A DNA stretch of 64,000 nucleotides, taken from contig JACTAT010000182.1 of the NCBI GenBank assembly GCA_014526335.1, positions 372,001 to 436,000 of the forward strand, written 5' to 3'. This stretch comes from Chrysaora quinquecirrha (Eukaryota > Cnidaria > Scyphozoa > Semaeostomeae > Pelagiidae). Shown here piece after piece: positions 45,460 to 57,776 of the stretch; within the stretch, counting starts at the first letter, position 1, and the number at the start of each line of letters is the position of its first letter. Below the pieces are notes generated by a model. The model was not told where the DNA came from. It did no database searches and saw only the letters and a list, made by a program, of their open reading frames with translations. The position numbers were made by a program, and so were the translations under genes.

Positions 45460-47066
45460 TTAGCATCGCCCCAGATTATGATGCAAGAAAAGTAACCTTT
45501 CGCCATTTCTAGGAAGAAGTCTTGATCGCTTCTCTTCAAAGATGTTTCCAGCCTCCGAAAATAATCGTTCTGAATAAACACTTGATGCCGGTGTAGACAG
45601 ATACTGTTGAGCAAGCTTAGCAAGGTGGGGGAAAGTAGTTTTGTGCTGTTTCCACCAAAGGAAAGGACTTTCATGGTATGCATGGCATATTGATATAGCC
45701 CTTGAGCTCTGCAGCTAACACAGGAAACGGGAGACCCAGTGGCTCTTTTCTTTTCCTAGCAACGACTGCCAATGAAAGGTCATCGTCACCTTCATCATCA
45801 TCAGACCCAAAGCCCTGGTCATTGCGCTCAGAAATTTCATCATAGCATGCAGAAAAATCATTGTGAATCTCTTCCCCTAGTGTATCAAATTTCTTTTTTT
45901 TTGCCCTGGTTCACATTCATCTTCGTCTGCACTATCCTGGTCGTCACCTTTGTCTTCAGTAGATATTGGCAATGAAGCTGTTCTTCCCATGTCTTCTAAC
46001 AGCATATAACCCTTCCAACACTGAGGGATTTAACAGACATGAACTTTCCTTTGAATCTAGGATCTAAAAGAGTGCTAAATATGTATGGTTATGGTTTACT
46101 CGAAGTAACATCAAGGTCATGCTCGTTAAGAGAAAAAAATCTCTGCTGTACTTCTTGTCGTAGCTCATCTTTAAGAGTATGAACACCAGAATCTTTTTTG
46201 GTATACTTTGTGAGATATCTGTCCAGGGCAGCAAGATCAGGAATTACAGCTGATAAAATTGACTGTTCACTGCTAACTTTCTTGGTTATTTCAAAAAATT
46301 GCTGTAACAAACGGAGAACTTTCTCCATAAGCTGCCATTCATTGGCTGTTGGTATAGGAATTTCATTGTCCCCAGCATAAAGTTGTACTGTTGACTTCAA
46401 TCTACTCAGTCTCTGCAGCATAAGGAATGTACTGTTCCAGCGCGTTTTTACATCTTGTACGAGAAGCAATGGCTGCTTCGATCCATTTTCAATTTGTATA
46501 TTCTTGAATGCTGTGCATGCCTGGCTAGAGTGATGGAAGTGTGTCACAATCTTCCTTGCTTTAGCGCACATATCATTTACTGACCTTTGACTGAGGATTG
46601 AATTTTCTATGCATAGTTGTAGTCCAGCTCTGAGAGTCGTGCACCAAGTGCAATATTTGACGCACCATCACGAACCAACATCTGAATACGGCCATGATCG
46701 ATTGACCACTCACTGAGCATGAGATTGAAATTGGATTCAATTGATGCACCCGTGTGCCGTCCAGGAAAGTGTCTTGCGTTGAGCATAGCACTCTTATAGC
46801 TGAAATCTTCATCAAGCCAGTAGTTTCAAATGATTATAAGGGGGTGCTGTGCTGTAGCTTTTCGGACCCTTCTCCTTCTGCCCCCTCTTTACTCCTCTCT
46901 TACGAATGTTACAAATAGCACTCTCATCTTCAGCTTTTTCAACTGAAAAGAATCGCCATACTACAGATTGTGATTTGAGCTCGGATTTGGCCCCCCATTT
47001 CAAGATAAACGAAAGAGCGAAAAGAATTGGCAAGGTTTCACCATGAGAGAAAAACACTTTTTGCAC
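45460..47066 (-). pseudogene. hAT-2 transposase relic (BED/ZBED type)
   Basis: Minus-strand order: 46812-47066 BED-finger-like region (VVWRFFSVEKAEDESAIC, then NHLK), 46573-46815 DGASNIALGARLSELD in another frame, 46089-46571 (DVKTRWNSTFLMLQRLSRLK, a strong hAT block with the RW motif), and 45460-45670 the hATC dimerisation domain (PHLAKLAQQYLSTPASSVYS, SERLFSEAGNI). Frameshifts separate the pieces. The order N-to-C and spacing are normal for ZBED-type hAT proteins of about 650 aa. Confidence 0.85.
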
Positions 47067-47462
47067 ACTGCAAGTAGCGTTCGATTTTGCACACGGAAAT
47101 TACGCAACAAAATTAACTGCATATAAAGGTTTCATCATGTAATCACCATTTTTGTTTTATCAAATTTAAAAATTTTAACTGGTACAATATTTATTTTTAT
47201 TCTAGTTTATTCTTATGTGTTGTACCGAATGCGAAACACTCTTGGGTTTCTTTTAGTCTTTTTAGCACCAAATCCCTTTTATGCAGTTTATTGTTTGATA
47301 CTTGGTTAGGAAAAAATAATATATTTAGTCAGTAGCAATAAAAGCACTAGCACGATGAAACTGTCACTTCAAACGAGAGTCGCAAGTGCTTATATTCACT
47401 TTGAAAACTGCTGCTCAGGCTTCTTAATTTCTCTGGTGAATCTTGAAAACATTTATCAAAGC

Positions 47463-47590
47463 AAAATCCGGTAATAGCCGGATTATCCGGTAAAATCCGG
47501 CCGGATAGTCCGGCCAGATTCTACAAAATATCCAGGAAAATCCGTTTCCGGCCGGATCCCGAAAATTCTGATCTGGTACACCCCTTATAA
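47463..47590. repeat. Probable hAT-2 subterminal repeats (ATCCGG iterations)
   Basis: ATCCGG and GGCCGGAT recur eight or more times over about 90 bp, ending near GGTACACCCCTTA. Iterated short motifs near the end are typical of hAT subterminal regions. I could not identify a matching left end or a target duplication, so the full limits of hAT-2 are unknown. Confidence 0.45.
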
Positions 47591-48047
47591 TATCATGAAG
47601 TTGTTTGTAATATTTTTAAGGGGATACTGTCGCAAGCCATAGCACTCTACGCTAGATTTATTGTAAGAATGCTTACGACTCATTCACCTATACATAGCAT
47701 AGCTACGTCGGACCAGAACTTAACTTTTAATACATAAAAATAGTCAAATAAGATAAATTAAAAGAAATCGTCATCAAGATATTCCGCAAAATCGTCCTCT
47801 AGAGCAGATTCCTCCCCTTCTACAGTTTTGTTCTTTCATGGTTCTCTTCATCAAAATTGATGAGAAAGTTAGTGATATCTTCAGGATAGCAAAGATTGCT
47901 TTATACGACACATCTGTAGTCATCCCAACCGCGATGTACAGCATTGTCAAGATTAAGCATTGAGGAATTCACCTTTCGAAAAATAAAGGCAACGTAATTT
48001 TCCCGCATTAGATGCAACTGCAGGTTGGCCTTGCAGGATAGTCAGGT

Positions 48048-48310
48048 GATATAGATATTCTGGTTCTTTTCTTGGCGCATAATTTTTGGGGTGTTCAAGT
48101 CCTTATCGACAATGGAACTGACAAAAATAGAAAGATAATCAATATTACAACATCTAGGCTACCATCAGGATGAGCAAAAGAAAGCAATCATTGGAATGCA
48201 CGCCTTCTCTGGTAACGCTTATGTATCAAGTTTTTTTGAAAAGGGGAGGACAGTCATCTGGAAACAATACCGAAGCGAGCTGACTACGTTGAAATATTTG
48301 GCGAGTTAGG
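48048..48310 (+). pseudogene. Remnant with PIN/FEN-like blocks, copy 1
   Basis: Reads DTDILVLFLAHNF and, after breaks, IIGMHAFSGNAYVSSFFEKG. The acidic DTD and the HAFSGxxxxSxF block resemble a repetitive cnidarian protein family with a PIN/FEN-like nuclease fold (from memory). Frameshifted; function not inferable. Confidence 0.35.
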
Positions 48311-48355
48311 CAACATGGCATATCCTTCAAATCAACTCTGCCAACAGAAGAGGAA

Positions 48356-49650
48356 GTGGTTACCAGCCACAGCCAGCGCCAGCACCACAGTACCTGTAGG
48401 ATGGTGAGTGATACAGACTCAAATCCAAGAACAAAATTCTCGAAAGAAAATAATTTAAATATCAAAAATTTTATGATAACGATTCTTAATGTTAATGGGC
48501 TTAAGAATAAACTGAAAGACCCAGATTTTATTGCTGAACACGTAAGACCTAATAGCTTCAACTTTTTCATTGAAACTTTCCTCAGTGAAGAAGAATCAGG
48601 ACTTAATATAGATAATTTCAAATCATACCATTTCTGTCGCAAAGTGAAAAATAAGAACTCAAAAAGGTCTTCAGGAGGTATTTCAGCATACATACCAGTA
48701 AGATTTAAGGATATTGTAGAAATAATAGAAAGCAAACATGAAGATCTCTTATGGTTAAGGTTTAAACACCAGCATATATCAACTGATAGAGATATTTACC
48801 TTTGCATTGTTTACATAAAACCTGCAAATTCAGTTAACCAGGGCCAACAGTTTGATACTTTCCAAGTATTGCAAGAAGAAATTTTAGCCTACTCAAGATT
48901 AGGACACATTATTTTAGGACGTGATTTTGACAGCAGAACTTGTAATTTGACAGACTACATTGAACAGGACACAAACCTTTATGGAGAGGGTGATCCTGAT
49001 AAAAGCTTTGATAATATCAAGTGTATTAGAAGTTCTAAAGATAAAACAATAAACAATTTTTGAAAAAATATTATAGATTTGTGTTATTCAAACCAACTAA
49101 AAATTGTTAATGGTAGAATGATAGGTGATTTAACTGGTAAATATACTTGTTTTAAACACAATGGGTCAAGCACTGTTGATTATATTATATGTAGTGAAAA
49201 TTTTTATAAGAAAATGAATACATTCTCTATAAAACCAATAACGATGCACTCCGATCGTTGTCAGCTAAACTTAAGCTTGAAAATTAAAATAAAGAGAAAT
49301 CCGGTAAATGCAAACCATCCTAAAGACAAAAGCACAAACATCAAACCTAAATATAGTTGGGATTCAAGCTCAGAATATAAAATAAAAAATTTCTTTTCTG
49401 ATAATGTCTTATTGGAATTAAATGATAAACTAGAAAAGACTAGTAACATAGATAATAAAGTCAACATCATCAACAATTTTTTGGATACAGCATCTAATGC
49501 TTGTTTGATTAAAAGAGCAAAAAAGCAAAAGTCCAATAAAAAACGGAAAACAAAGCAAAGATTATTTGATACAAACTGTTATAACAAAAGACAAGATTTA
49601 AAAAAGCTTGGAAAACTTTTGAATACATTCCCAGATAATGACTACATCAG
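48356..49650 (+). pseudogene. LINE endonuclease (EEP) fragment
   Basis: One frame interrupted by a single in-frame TGA near 49061: ITILNVNGLKNKL (N-terminal Asn block), SGGISAYIP, IYLCIVYIKP, ILGRDFDSRT (GDFN-type block, altered), NGRMIGDLTGKYTCF, STVDYIICSE and HSDRCQL. The last block has Arg where the catalytic His of SDH is expected. No RT follows, because the sequence passes at about 49664 into unrelated material. A different LINE group from LINE-A/B. Confidence 0.75.
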
Positions 49651-49689
49651 GAAAAAGCAATACACAGAACCGTTAGTGTGTCAATCGCA

Positions 49690-49950
49690 GATGGATTGCC
49701 TGCCTTGCATGCTTTCATTGGTAGTGATTACGCCAGCGCTTTCTATTGCGTAAGGAACACCAAGCTGTTAAAAGTCCTCTAAAAAGATGAGCGTGTCCAG
49801 CACGAATTTGCCTAAATCAGAGAGGAGTTTCATTTTGATGTTGCTTTGATCCAGCAATTTTTCTACAACTACATATTTATCAGTAAAACCAATAATTAGG
49901 CATCCCACTGATTGACACCAACTTATCACCCATGCACACCAATCAGATGT
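49690..49950 (+). pseudogene. Remnant with PIN/FEN-like blocks, copy 2
   Basis: Frame from 49696 reads LPALHAFIGSDYASAFYC and later VALIQQFFYNYIF with stops between. Same block as at 48048-48310 (HAFxGxxYxSxF). The two copies are diverged members of one repetitive family. Confidence 0.35.
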
Positions 49951-50229
49951 TCCAGAGGTGGAATGATGAAAATCGAAGGACTTGTGTGTATGTGAAAGTT
50001 AGGCTGAATTGTGTGTATGCATGAGCCGTATGGAGATCTCAAGTGGGAAACAAGTATACTTTCGTGAAAAAATAGAAACAAAGAATAAATAAATAAATAA
50101 GTTGATAAATAAATTGTTCAATTAATTGATAAATAAATAAATAGAAAAACAAGGTAGAGAAAGAAATTATATGAGCAAGCTGAACGACTGTCCACTACAC
50201 ATTCAATTACTAATTATTACATTACTTAA

Positions 50230-51290
50230 ACACTGAAAGCCTTTCTGCATCTATCCTTAAAACTGCTAACACTTTTTGATTTTCTTATGTCAGGTGGAAT
50301 CCAATTCCTTTCTAAAATTTTTTCGTGGATAAAAACAATACTTTTTTCTGTCTGTCACTGTTGAAATCTGGACACATTTTGGAGGGTTTATATCTGAACC
50401 TCTGCTCCTATACTTTTGCTGAGTAATATAGTGTGGTAGCTCAATGTCAAAATGTTTATTTAAGGCCTTAAAAAATGTCAATCTTAATACAGTTCTGCAA
50501 GCTTCAAGTGATAACCATTCAAGATTTTTGAGAATTTTAGTCGTATTCGTTGAACCTTCTTCCTGTGAATAATATTTTCCTACAACTATGGCTGCTTTCC
50601 TTTGTACTCGGTCAGCCGATTCCTTTTGAATTTTTAAGTATGGGTCCTAAGTCACTGAAACCTTGCTGAGAATCTTTTCTACGTGACTGCCCCATTTGAG
50701 ATCTTTGTCAAGATCGACTCCTAGATACGAATAATGCTGGATGCTGTCTAAGATTTTGTCATTTAATCTCTATAGATAAGGGCAACTGGTTTTCTTCCCT
50801 GAGATTTGTAGTCTGTAGCAGTTTCAAACATTGAATTTCATTTGCCATTTATTTGCCCATTTGCTGCTGCATCAATAGGATGTGGTTAGCTATTTAGATT
50901 CATTTTCATTGTTTACTTCATGAAAGAGTGGGCAATCACCTGCACATAAATGGATACATGAATTTTCTACTTCACTGGCTATATCAGTTAAAAAGAGAAG
51001 GAACATTAATGCTCCCAGAACAGGTCTTTGTCAGACCCCTGACTTGACTCTAATGGCAGATGAACCTTCACCATTCAACATTACAGTCTGACTTTGATCA
51101 CAGAGCTAAACAGATATCCACTTGCCGATACTTGTTCCTGGCCTGATACCATACTGGTCTAATTTCATAAGAAGTGTATTAAGTGGTAAAGTATCAAAGA
51201 CTTCACCAAAGTCCAGAATCAACAGGTCAATGACATTTCCAAAGTTGCTGCTCTTGCAATGTCTTTCTGACATTGTATTGTTCACACATG
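50230..51290 (-). pseudogene. Minus-strand LINE reverse transcriptase remnant
   Basis: Minus-strand reading shows DLLILDFGEVFDTLPLNTLL (RT palm, first Asp), DQSQTVMLNGEGSSAIRV, then a damaged motif B (QRPVLGALMFLLFLTDIA) and CAGDCPLFHE in place of FADD. YLGVDLDKDLKWGSHV and KAAIVVGKYY follow. Multiple stops. It is distinct from LINE-A/B and from the plus-strand LINE next to it. Confidence 0.7.
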
Positions 51291-51333
51291 TTATTCATAA
51301 GTGTGGTATTCAGCGTCAGACACTGCCAATAAT

Positions 51334-53981
51334 GTAAAACAGGGAGGCGTAGGGCTCTATGTCAAAGATTCATTTCCTGCAAAAAATCAGCCAGACCTGG
51401 TGACCCTCCCTGAATGCATTGCATGTGAAATTCAGCTTGATAAGAAAAAGTACTTCTTTACTGTCCTTTACCGGAGTCCCAGTCAGAGCCAAACTGAATT
51501 TCAGGATTTCATGAACAATTTCGAACTCATGTTGACAAAGATGTCTGGCAAAAATCCTTACTGTATCATTATAAGTGGTGACTTTAACTGCCGTTCATCA
51601 AACTGGTGGAAAAATGATGTCGAAAATGACGAGGGAAAACTTTTCGAACCACTTACATCTGACCTTTCTAGGGCTTATAAGACTTTCGTCAGGGATGGGC
51701 AGCCAGAGGACAGGCTGGAGGCCATTACCAACATGATATCCCAGGGATCCAAATTAATTGAGGACGCTAAGGACAAGTATTTTAAAAAAATAGGAGAACC
51801 CTCTCGAATCCTGAAACCGGTAAAAAGCTCTATTGGTCCTTGATTAATAAAATCTTGAACAAAGCTAAGATACCCATAATCTCTCCCCCCCCCCTGTTAG
51901 AAAACGATATATTTGTGTTGGATTTTACTGCAAAGGCAGAAATCTTTAATGATTATTTTATACAACAGTGCACCACACTTGATACTGGTAGCGAAGTTCC
52001 TCCAACGTTAGTACCCAATGCCTCACTGCTCACTGACTATTCCATCTCTGATGAGAAAATCTTGAATATTATTCGATCATTAAATCCAAATAAGGCTCAT
52101 GGCTGGGACGATACTTCAGTGCGTATGATAAGGATGTGTGATGATGCCCTCCTTTTACCTCTTAAATTAATATTTGAATCATGTATGAACCAAGGTGTTT
52201 TCCCTGAAGTCTGGAAACAAGCTAACGTAGTTCCCATTCATAAAAAGAACAGTAAGAATTTGAAACAAAACTATCCTTCAATTTCCCTTATTCTTATCTT
52301 TGATAAAATTTTAGAAAAGCTGATTTTTGATTACCTTTATCAGCATCTGAATACGAAAGGTTTATCAAACCCAAATCAGTCAGGATTTCGCCCGGAGATT
52401 CAACTGTTAATCAGTTACTGTCAATAGTCAATTCCATATTCACTGCCTTCGACTGCAATCCCACGATAGATGTCCGTTCTGTTTATCTCGACATTTCAAA
52501 GGCCTTTGACAGGGTCTGGCATGAGAGTCTCGTATATAAACTACGTCGATGTGGTGTCTCTGGTAAACTACTAACACTGATGCAAAGTTTTCCCGACAAT
52601 AGAAAACAGCGTGTTGTCCTGAATGGCAAAACGTCCACATGGGGTAATATTTTAGCCGGTGTTCCTCAAGGTTCTATCCTGGGTCCTCTTTTCTTTCTTA
52701 TTTATATTAATGATTTGGCTGATGGCTTAAAATGTAACGTGAAACTATTTGCCGATGACACATCGATCTTTACAGTTGTTCATGATCCACATACAGCTGC
52801 TCTTGATATGAACCATGATTTGAATCTTATTAAGCTGTGGGCTGACAATTGGCGAATGTCCTTTAATCCTGAACCATCTAAGCAGGCAGCAGAGGTTACC
52901 TTTTCGAAAAGAGAATTTCAACGGATCATCCTCCCATCTTTTTAATGGTGTTCCAGTAATGAGGGTCCAAAGCGAGCAAAAACACCTTGGTGTCATACTA
53001 GATTCTAAATTGTCCTTCGCAAGTCACACTCAAGCAGTTATTTCTAAATGTAAACAAGCAATAGGGATGTCGAGATTCCTTTCAAAATATTTGCCACGAC
53101 ATACGCTCAACGAACTTTATAAACTCTATGTTCGACCACATTTGGATTATGGTGATATAATATATCACATTCCACAAAATAATTGTGAATTTAGCCAAAC
53201 TGTCACTTTGACTAATTCAATGGAAAAACTCGAATCGGTGCAATACTCTGCCGCCCTGGCAGTAACTGGCGCTTGGAAGGGCACGTCTCGTCAAAAAATT
53301 TACGATGAACTTGGTTGGGAATCGCTCAACCTCCGACGTTGGAGTAGACGCCTTGTTCTTTTCTATAAGATCATCAATAATTTAACTCCAGGTTACACAA
53401 GAGATCCTTCACCTCAGCTTCAAGAATCTGACTACAGTCTCCGCAGACGAGCTGCAATAGGGCAAATACGTGCGAGAACAGAAAGATTCAAATCAAGTTT
53501 CTATCCTAACTGTTTTTCGGAATGGGAAAAACTTGACCCTGTGATTCAACAATCCTGCTCAGTCAATGTTTTCAAGAAACAACTATTAGCACTCATCCGT
53601 TTACCTCCAAAATTGGTCTACAACATTCATGACCCAAAAGGCTTATCAATTCTAACACAGCTTCGTGTTGGACTCAGCAAGCTGAATTTTCACAACTTCA
53701 AACATAACTTCAACGATACTTCAAATCCTTTGTGCTCGATAGATGATGGTATTGAGGATACGGAACATTTTTTGCTGCTCTGCCATGCTTATAATACATA
53801 TAAACGTGATCTTCTCGACAGCGTGAATGCGATGTTGCGACCCCATGGATTAGTAAACCTTTCGAATGAAAATTTACTCAAAATCATCCTGTATGGCCAC
53901 GAAAAGTTATCTTTAGATTCAAATACAAAAATAATCGAGGCAACTTTGAAATACATTCAGGCCTCAGAACAGTTTCAATAA
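51334..53981 (+). pseudogene. LINE-C ORF2: endonuclease (partial), RT, C-terminal domain
   Basis: Frames 51301-51843, 51840-52427, about 52400-52945, 52959-53981. Blocks: IISGDFNCRSSNWW (endonuclease), [77 protein letters not shown] (catalytic), HLGVILDSKLSFASH, then a 340-residue C-terminal region with PLCSIDDGIEDTEHFLLLCH, a Cys/His pattern seen in jockey-like LINEs. The endonuclease C-terminal third is deleted, and three frameshifts (about 51840, 52420, 52945) are present. Confidence 0.9.
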
Positions 53982-54250
53982 GTTGTTGTTCAGAATCTCC
54001 TCTCTCGTGTAATGTGTCTTTTTTCCATTTCCTGTAATTATTTGTTGTTGTAATTATTTGTAATTGTTATTTGCAATATTTTCATTTGTAATTGCTGTTT
54101 GTAATATGTAATTTGTAATATTTAAATGTAATTTTGATTATGAACCTTTTTGTTAAATGTTATGTCACAGGGTTGCTATGTATTTCCATGCTCCCTGTTC
54201 CATCGTCTTGTAACCCTTGCGTGTTAACTGTAAATTTTATGGGAATATAA
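51334..54250 (+). mobile_element. LINE-C: 5'-truncated jockey-like LINE
   Basis: Plus strand, starts inside the endonuclease (QGGVGLYVKDSF) and runs to a 3' UTR ending near 54250 with TTGTAAT-type repeats at about 54045-54120. Contains endonuclease, RT and a C-terminal domain. Truncation at the 5' end is the usual result of incomplete reverse transcription. It lies tail-out next to the opposite-strand RT remnant at 50230-51290. Confidence 0.88.
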
Positions 54251-54259
54251 AAAATTTTC

Positions 54260-55370
54260 GAGTTATTCTGTTATGGATATTATATATTCAAACAGCAAAA
54301 GATCATCGTTGTATCAGGAAACTAGCACTTCAACTTTCTAACTACCATCTATTTGTCTAGGAATTCCGTCGATGTCAGCCTTGGCGAAAGTTAGACACAC
54401 CCTTCAAAAGGCAATTCAACTATTGCAAACATCAAGTTCACGGGCTAAATTATTCTTGCAAAACACCTAGAAAGTGTTCTAATGTAAAAGATCTTATACA
54501 TGAAATAATAAACTGGAATGATATAAACTTAGTTTTATACAAAGGTGGTAATATTAAGAAAGATTTATGCTAGGAGTTAAACATCCCAAGTATTAATTTG
54601 TAACATCCCAGCATGCCCAAAGCAGAAACTCATGTACTCGAAGATGAGGTCATGTTTTACTTTCGCTGTGTAAAAAATTTTTTCTTTATAAGCAAATATC
54701 ATGCAGACAGATTTAACAACAATGAGACAATATAAAATGATATTTATTTGCAATAAAAACTTTAATTGTTACTACATATGTACTTCTTTCTGATAAAATC
54801 ATCCTGTTTTTTCATATTTTCGTTTATTATTATTATCAAACATGTGTCTATTTCTTCCATAATTATTATACAAGTGTCTATTTCTTCCAAATACTATGCT
54901 TTACCCGATTTTAACTTTCCTAATCAAATTATCAATTTTAAAATCGTTCCCGTGCCAGTCATTTACAAGTGTTATTATCGACAAAACTATAACAATTTTG
55001 AAAAATCTCTATAACGTTTCTATATATAGTTGCGATAAAGTTAAATAGTATCCCAATAGTTTATAAGCTTTCTTACAATTGTCACCGTTTTTAAGATCAC
55101 TATCGCAATATAAATACACCAATCTTTCAGCCAAAGCTAAAACTATTTTTTTATACAACAGTAAACATTTGCCTTTTTTTTAGAATTAAAAAACATACAT
55201 TTATTGATAACAATTATGATAATGATATGCAAAAGCTTTTCGGAATATGTCCATCTTCAGTGCTATATACAAGTCAAATGAAAAGACATCAAGTTTAAAT
55301 TTATTTACAAACGTAAAGGAAAACAATCTAAAACAATTTAAAATGTTTTGTTAAAATGCTAATTCTGTAT
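54260..55370. other. AT-rich sequence without recognised gene
   Basis: AT-rich with short frames; the 3' portion probably belongs to the Penelope-like element's untranslated end on the minus strand. Confidence 0.4.
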
Positions 55371-55378
55371 ACATTTGT

Positions 55379-56305
55379 TCATGTTACTCCGTGTCTGAAT
55401 AAAATTAATTTGCTTGAGTCCATTTGGTCATTCAATGTGAGCCTCTTGAGAGCTATTAAAGCAGCTTCTAAATTTTTGCGTTTTTGTCTATTTTCAGGGG
55501 CACCATGATCACTTTCCAATTTATGATTTGGGAACTGATTTAGATGCTTGGCTTGTTCAGAGTCCTTTGTCAGATTTTCATGCTCATTCCGTCTTGTTTT
55601 TACGTTTCTCTTTGTTTCACAAATATAATTTTCTTTGCATGAATAAACACCTTCATAGATCTTACAAGCAGGATAAGGGTTCTTTTCCTTCAAGGGAAAA
55701 AGCTGTTTAACCTTTTCGTGGACCATTTTATTGCGAAGTCAATCCGATTTTTGGTAAAAGAGTTCAATTCATTGAGAAAACGTTTTGCCAAGATTTCATT
55801 GGATTGACAGAATGGTAAATCAACCAAAATAAACTTTCTAGGGTCTTCGAAGAGGAATCTTGGTATTATAAGGCTCATCATTGGGCTCTTGAGATATTAA
55901 TTTGCTTTCAAATTGATCAAACACGCTTTTTGTAAAAGGTACAGGGAATCCAGCTCTTTTAAACTTATTATTGTACAACCATCCTTTTGTTTGTAGTAGG
56001 TGGATTGAAATACAAAAGTACTTTCCGTCGTTAGCTTTAATAACAGGCGCTTTAGAATGCATATTTTGGGTAGCTTTCATTTGTTGTATATTTCATCCAG
56101 GATTTATTCGACTTTATCCTTCACTGGAACGTTGTTAAAGACCGATTCCACATTATATGATACGTATTCCTTGTTGGGTTGAAGCGGTGGTTGTGCTTGG
56201 ATTAATTTAGGAAAGTCTTGTGTGTTATCTATTATATATTCATTATCCGTGTAAAGTGGCTTTAGATACTGGGAGATAACTTGTGCTGCATTGTACTTAC
56301 AGGTA
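55379..56305 (-). mobile_element. Penelope-like element, 5'-truncated (RT end plus GIY-YIG)
   Basis: Minus strand, RT part: VISQYLKPLYTDNEYIIDNT, LQPNKEYVSYNVESVFNNVP (family-typical, first catalytic Asp changed to Asn), KLPKICILKRLLLKLTTEST, then C-terminal pieces at 55690-56080. The 55379-55726 frame is a GIY-YIG endonuclease-like domain (CKIYEGVYSCKENYICETKR; Gly replaced in the usual YIGET block) ending with SKLILFRHGVT. Penelope-like elements combine exactly these two domains. Stops and frameshifts make it inactive. Confidence 0.85.
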
Positions 56306-56309
56306 CATA

Positions 56310-57770
56310 TAATGTTTTTCTATAGCTTCTCCGTTTAAGATCATTCGTAAGAATTTCTATTTCACACTCCTTTATTGCATCCTTCGTGCAAACACCATCC
56401 ATTAACCAAGCCAAATTCTCGACTTCATACGGCAAAATCTCTTCAAATTTCCCAGCAATGTGTAGGCAAGTAACTGCTATTGTTTAAAAATTATCTCTCA
56501 ATAGTGCTCGATTCTGCAAAACTATATCAACGTATTCCATCGCCAAAACCACTGTCTCGTCTTCATATTTTAACAAGTGCGCAACTTCTATAAGCCAATA
56601 TAACATAACTTTTCTGTTCGCTGCGGTAATGTCTTCTTGTTTTTCAATATGTTCACCTTTTTACTATTTACATGTTCACCTTCGAAACAAAAAGTTTTGT
56701 TGTTGACTTCAATACTTTCGTCTTCCGTCTTCGTGCAAAAAATCTTCACAATTTGACTTGATCACTTTCCATCTCATTTTATCCTAAAAAACATTCATGT
56801 TTATTTAACTTACGCTTTGACTGCAGCTCGAATAAACTGCTCTCGATTAAACCACAACCTTTATTCGCGCACTTTGTTTCAACCTACACTGTAATTCAAC
56901 TCTCAATTAATGTTTCTCAAGAAAATGGGCTGTCAGTGTACCAACCCGTTTGCTTGAGCAGAAATTTTCCTTTACGGTCGGTGATTCCGATTTTCAAAGC
57001 AAACTACGGAGGCACACCTTGCAACGAAGACCGGAATGGTCAACTGCAAAAATGAAATAACGAAAAACTCATATAATCAACAATCAATAAAAAGAGGGAT
57101 AGGGAGGGAGGGAGAAATTGCGTGTCTTGATAATCCGGTCATATCCTAACTGATAACTGTTCGATCTGAAAAGCCGGTTGCCAATGCGATCGTTTATGTA
57201 CCAGGAAACAATGGTGCAAATACAAAAGATATACTTATAAGGCTATCCATAGGAGTTTCAATTGACACATCCTCAGCAATATTAAATTTGCATAGCAGTT
57301 ATGTTGTCATGACACTATAACTACCAATTAGGGAAAGATAAGATAACCTAATTCGTAGGAAGAAAACAACTCCAAACCATTAAGCTAAATTCTTAAATCA
57401 CCATCCAAGTTCACAAGCAGTTCATAAATGCTTTTAAACATAAGCCTCGGACTCAAGAGGAGGCACGCCACTGCTGTAACGCTGATCAGAATATTGTTAC
57501 TTTTTAGAACTCAGCTTCTTTCGACATTAACCCTGCTTAAATGGTATTTAACCAGCATTTCAAATAAACATTAAACCACTCACTTTATTCACTCGCTTCG
57601 TTTAAAACCACACCTGTAATTTGAAACTCACATCGAATAAACCACGTCCCATTTAAACAACGCACCTTATTTCATCATGCAGCTTTGTTTAATCTTGTTT
57701 AATCCCCTCTGGTTTAAACAGCTTCTCGTTTAATGACATCTTGATTAAACGAAGTCGTTAACTGTAACTA
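56310..57770. other. Non-coding; possible pogo-like element with TTTAAAC/TTAAACC iterations
   Basis: No gene. From about 56825 to 57755, TTTAAAC, TTAAACC and TTTAATG motifs recur at both edges, with CAGCTCG on the left and its rough counterpart AACTGTAAC on the right. This is suggestive of a pogo-like MITE, but the inverted ends do not match well. Confidence 0.3.
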
Positions 57771-57776
57771 TTCTAT

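Noticed and set aside
48226..48735. 169-codon minus-strand frame
   Set aside because: Antisense of the endonuclease fragment on the plus strand.
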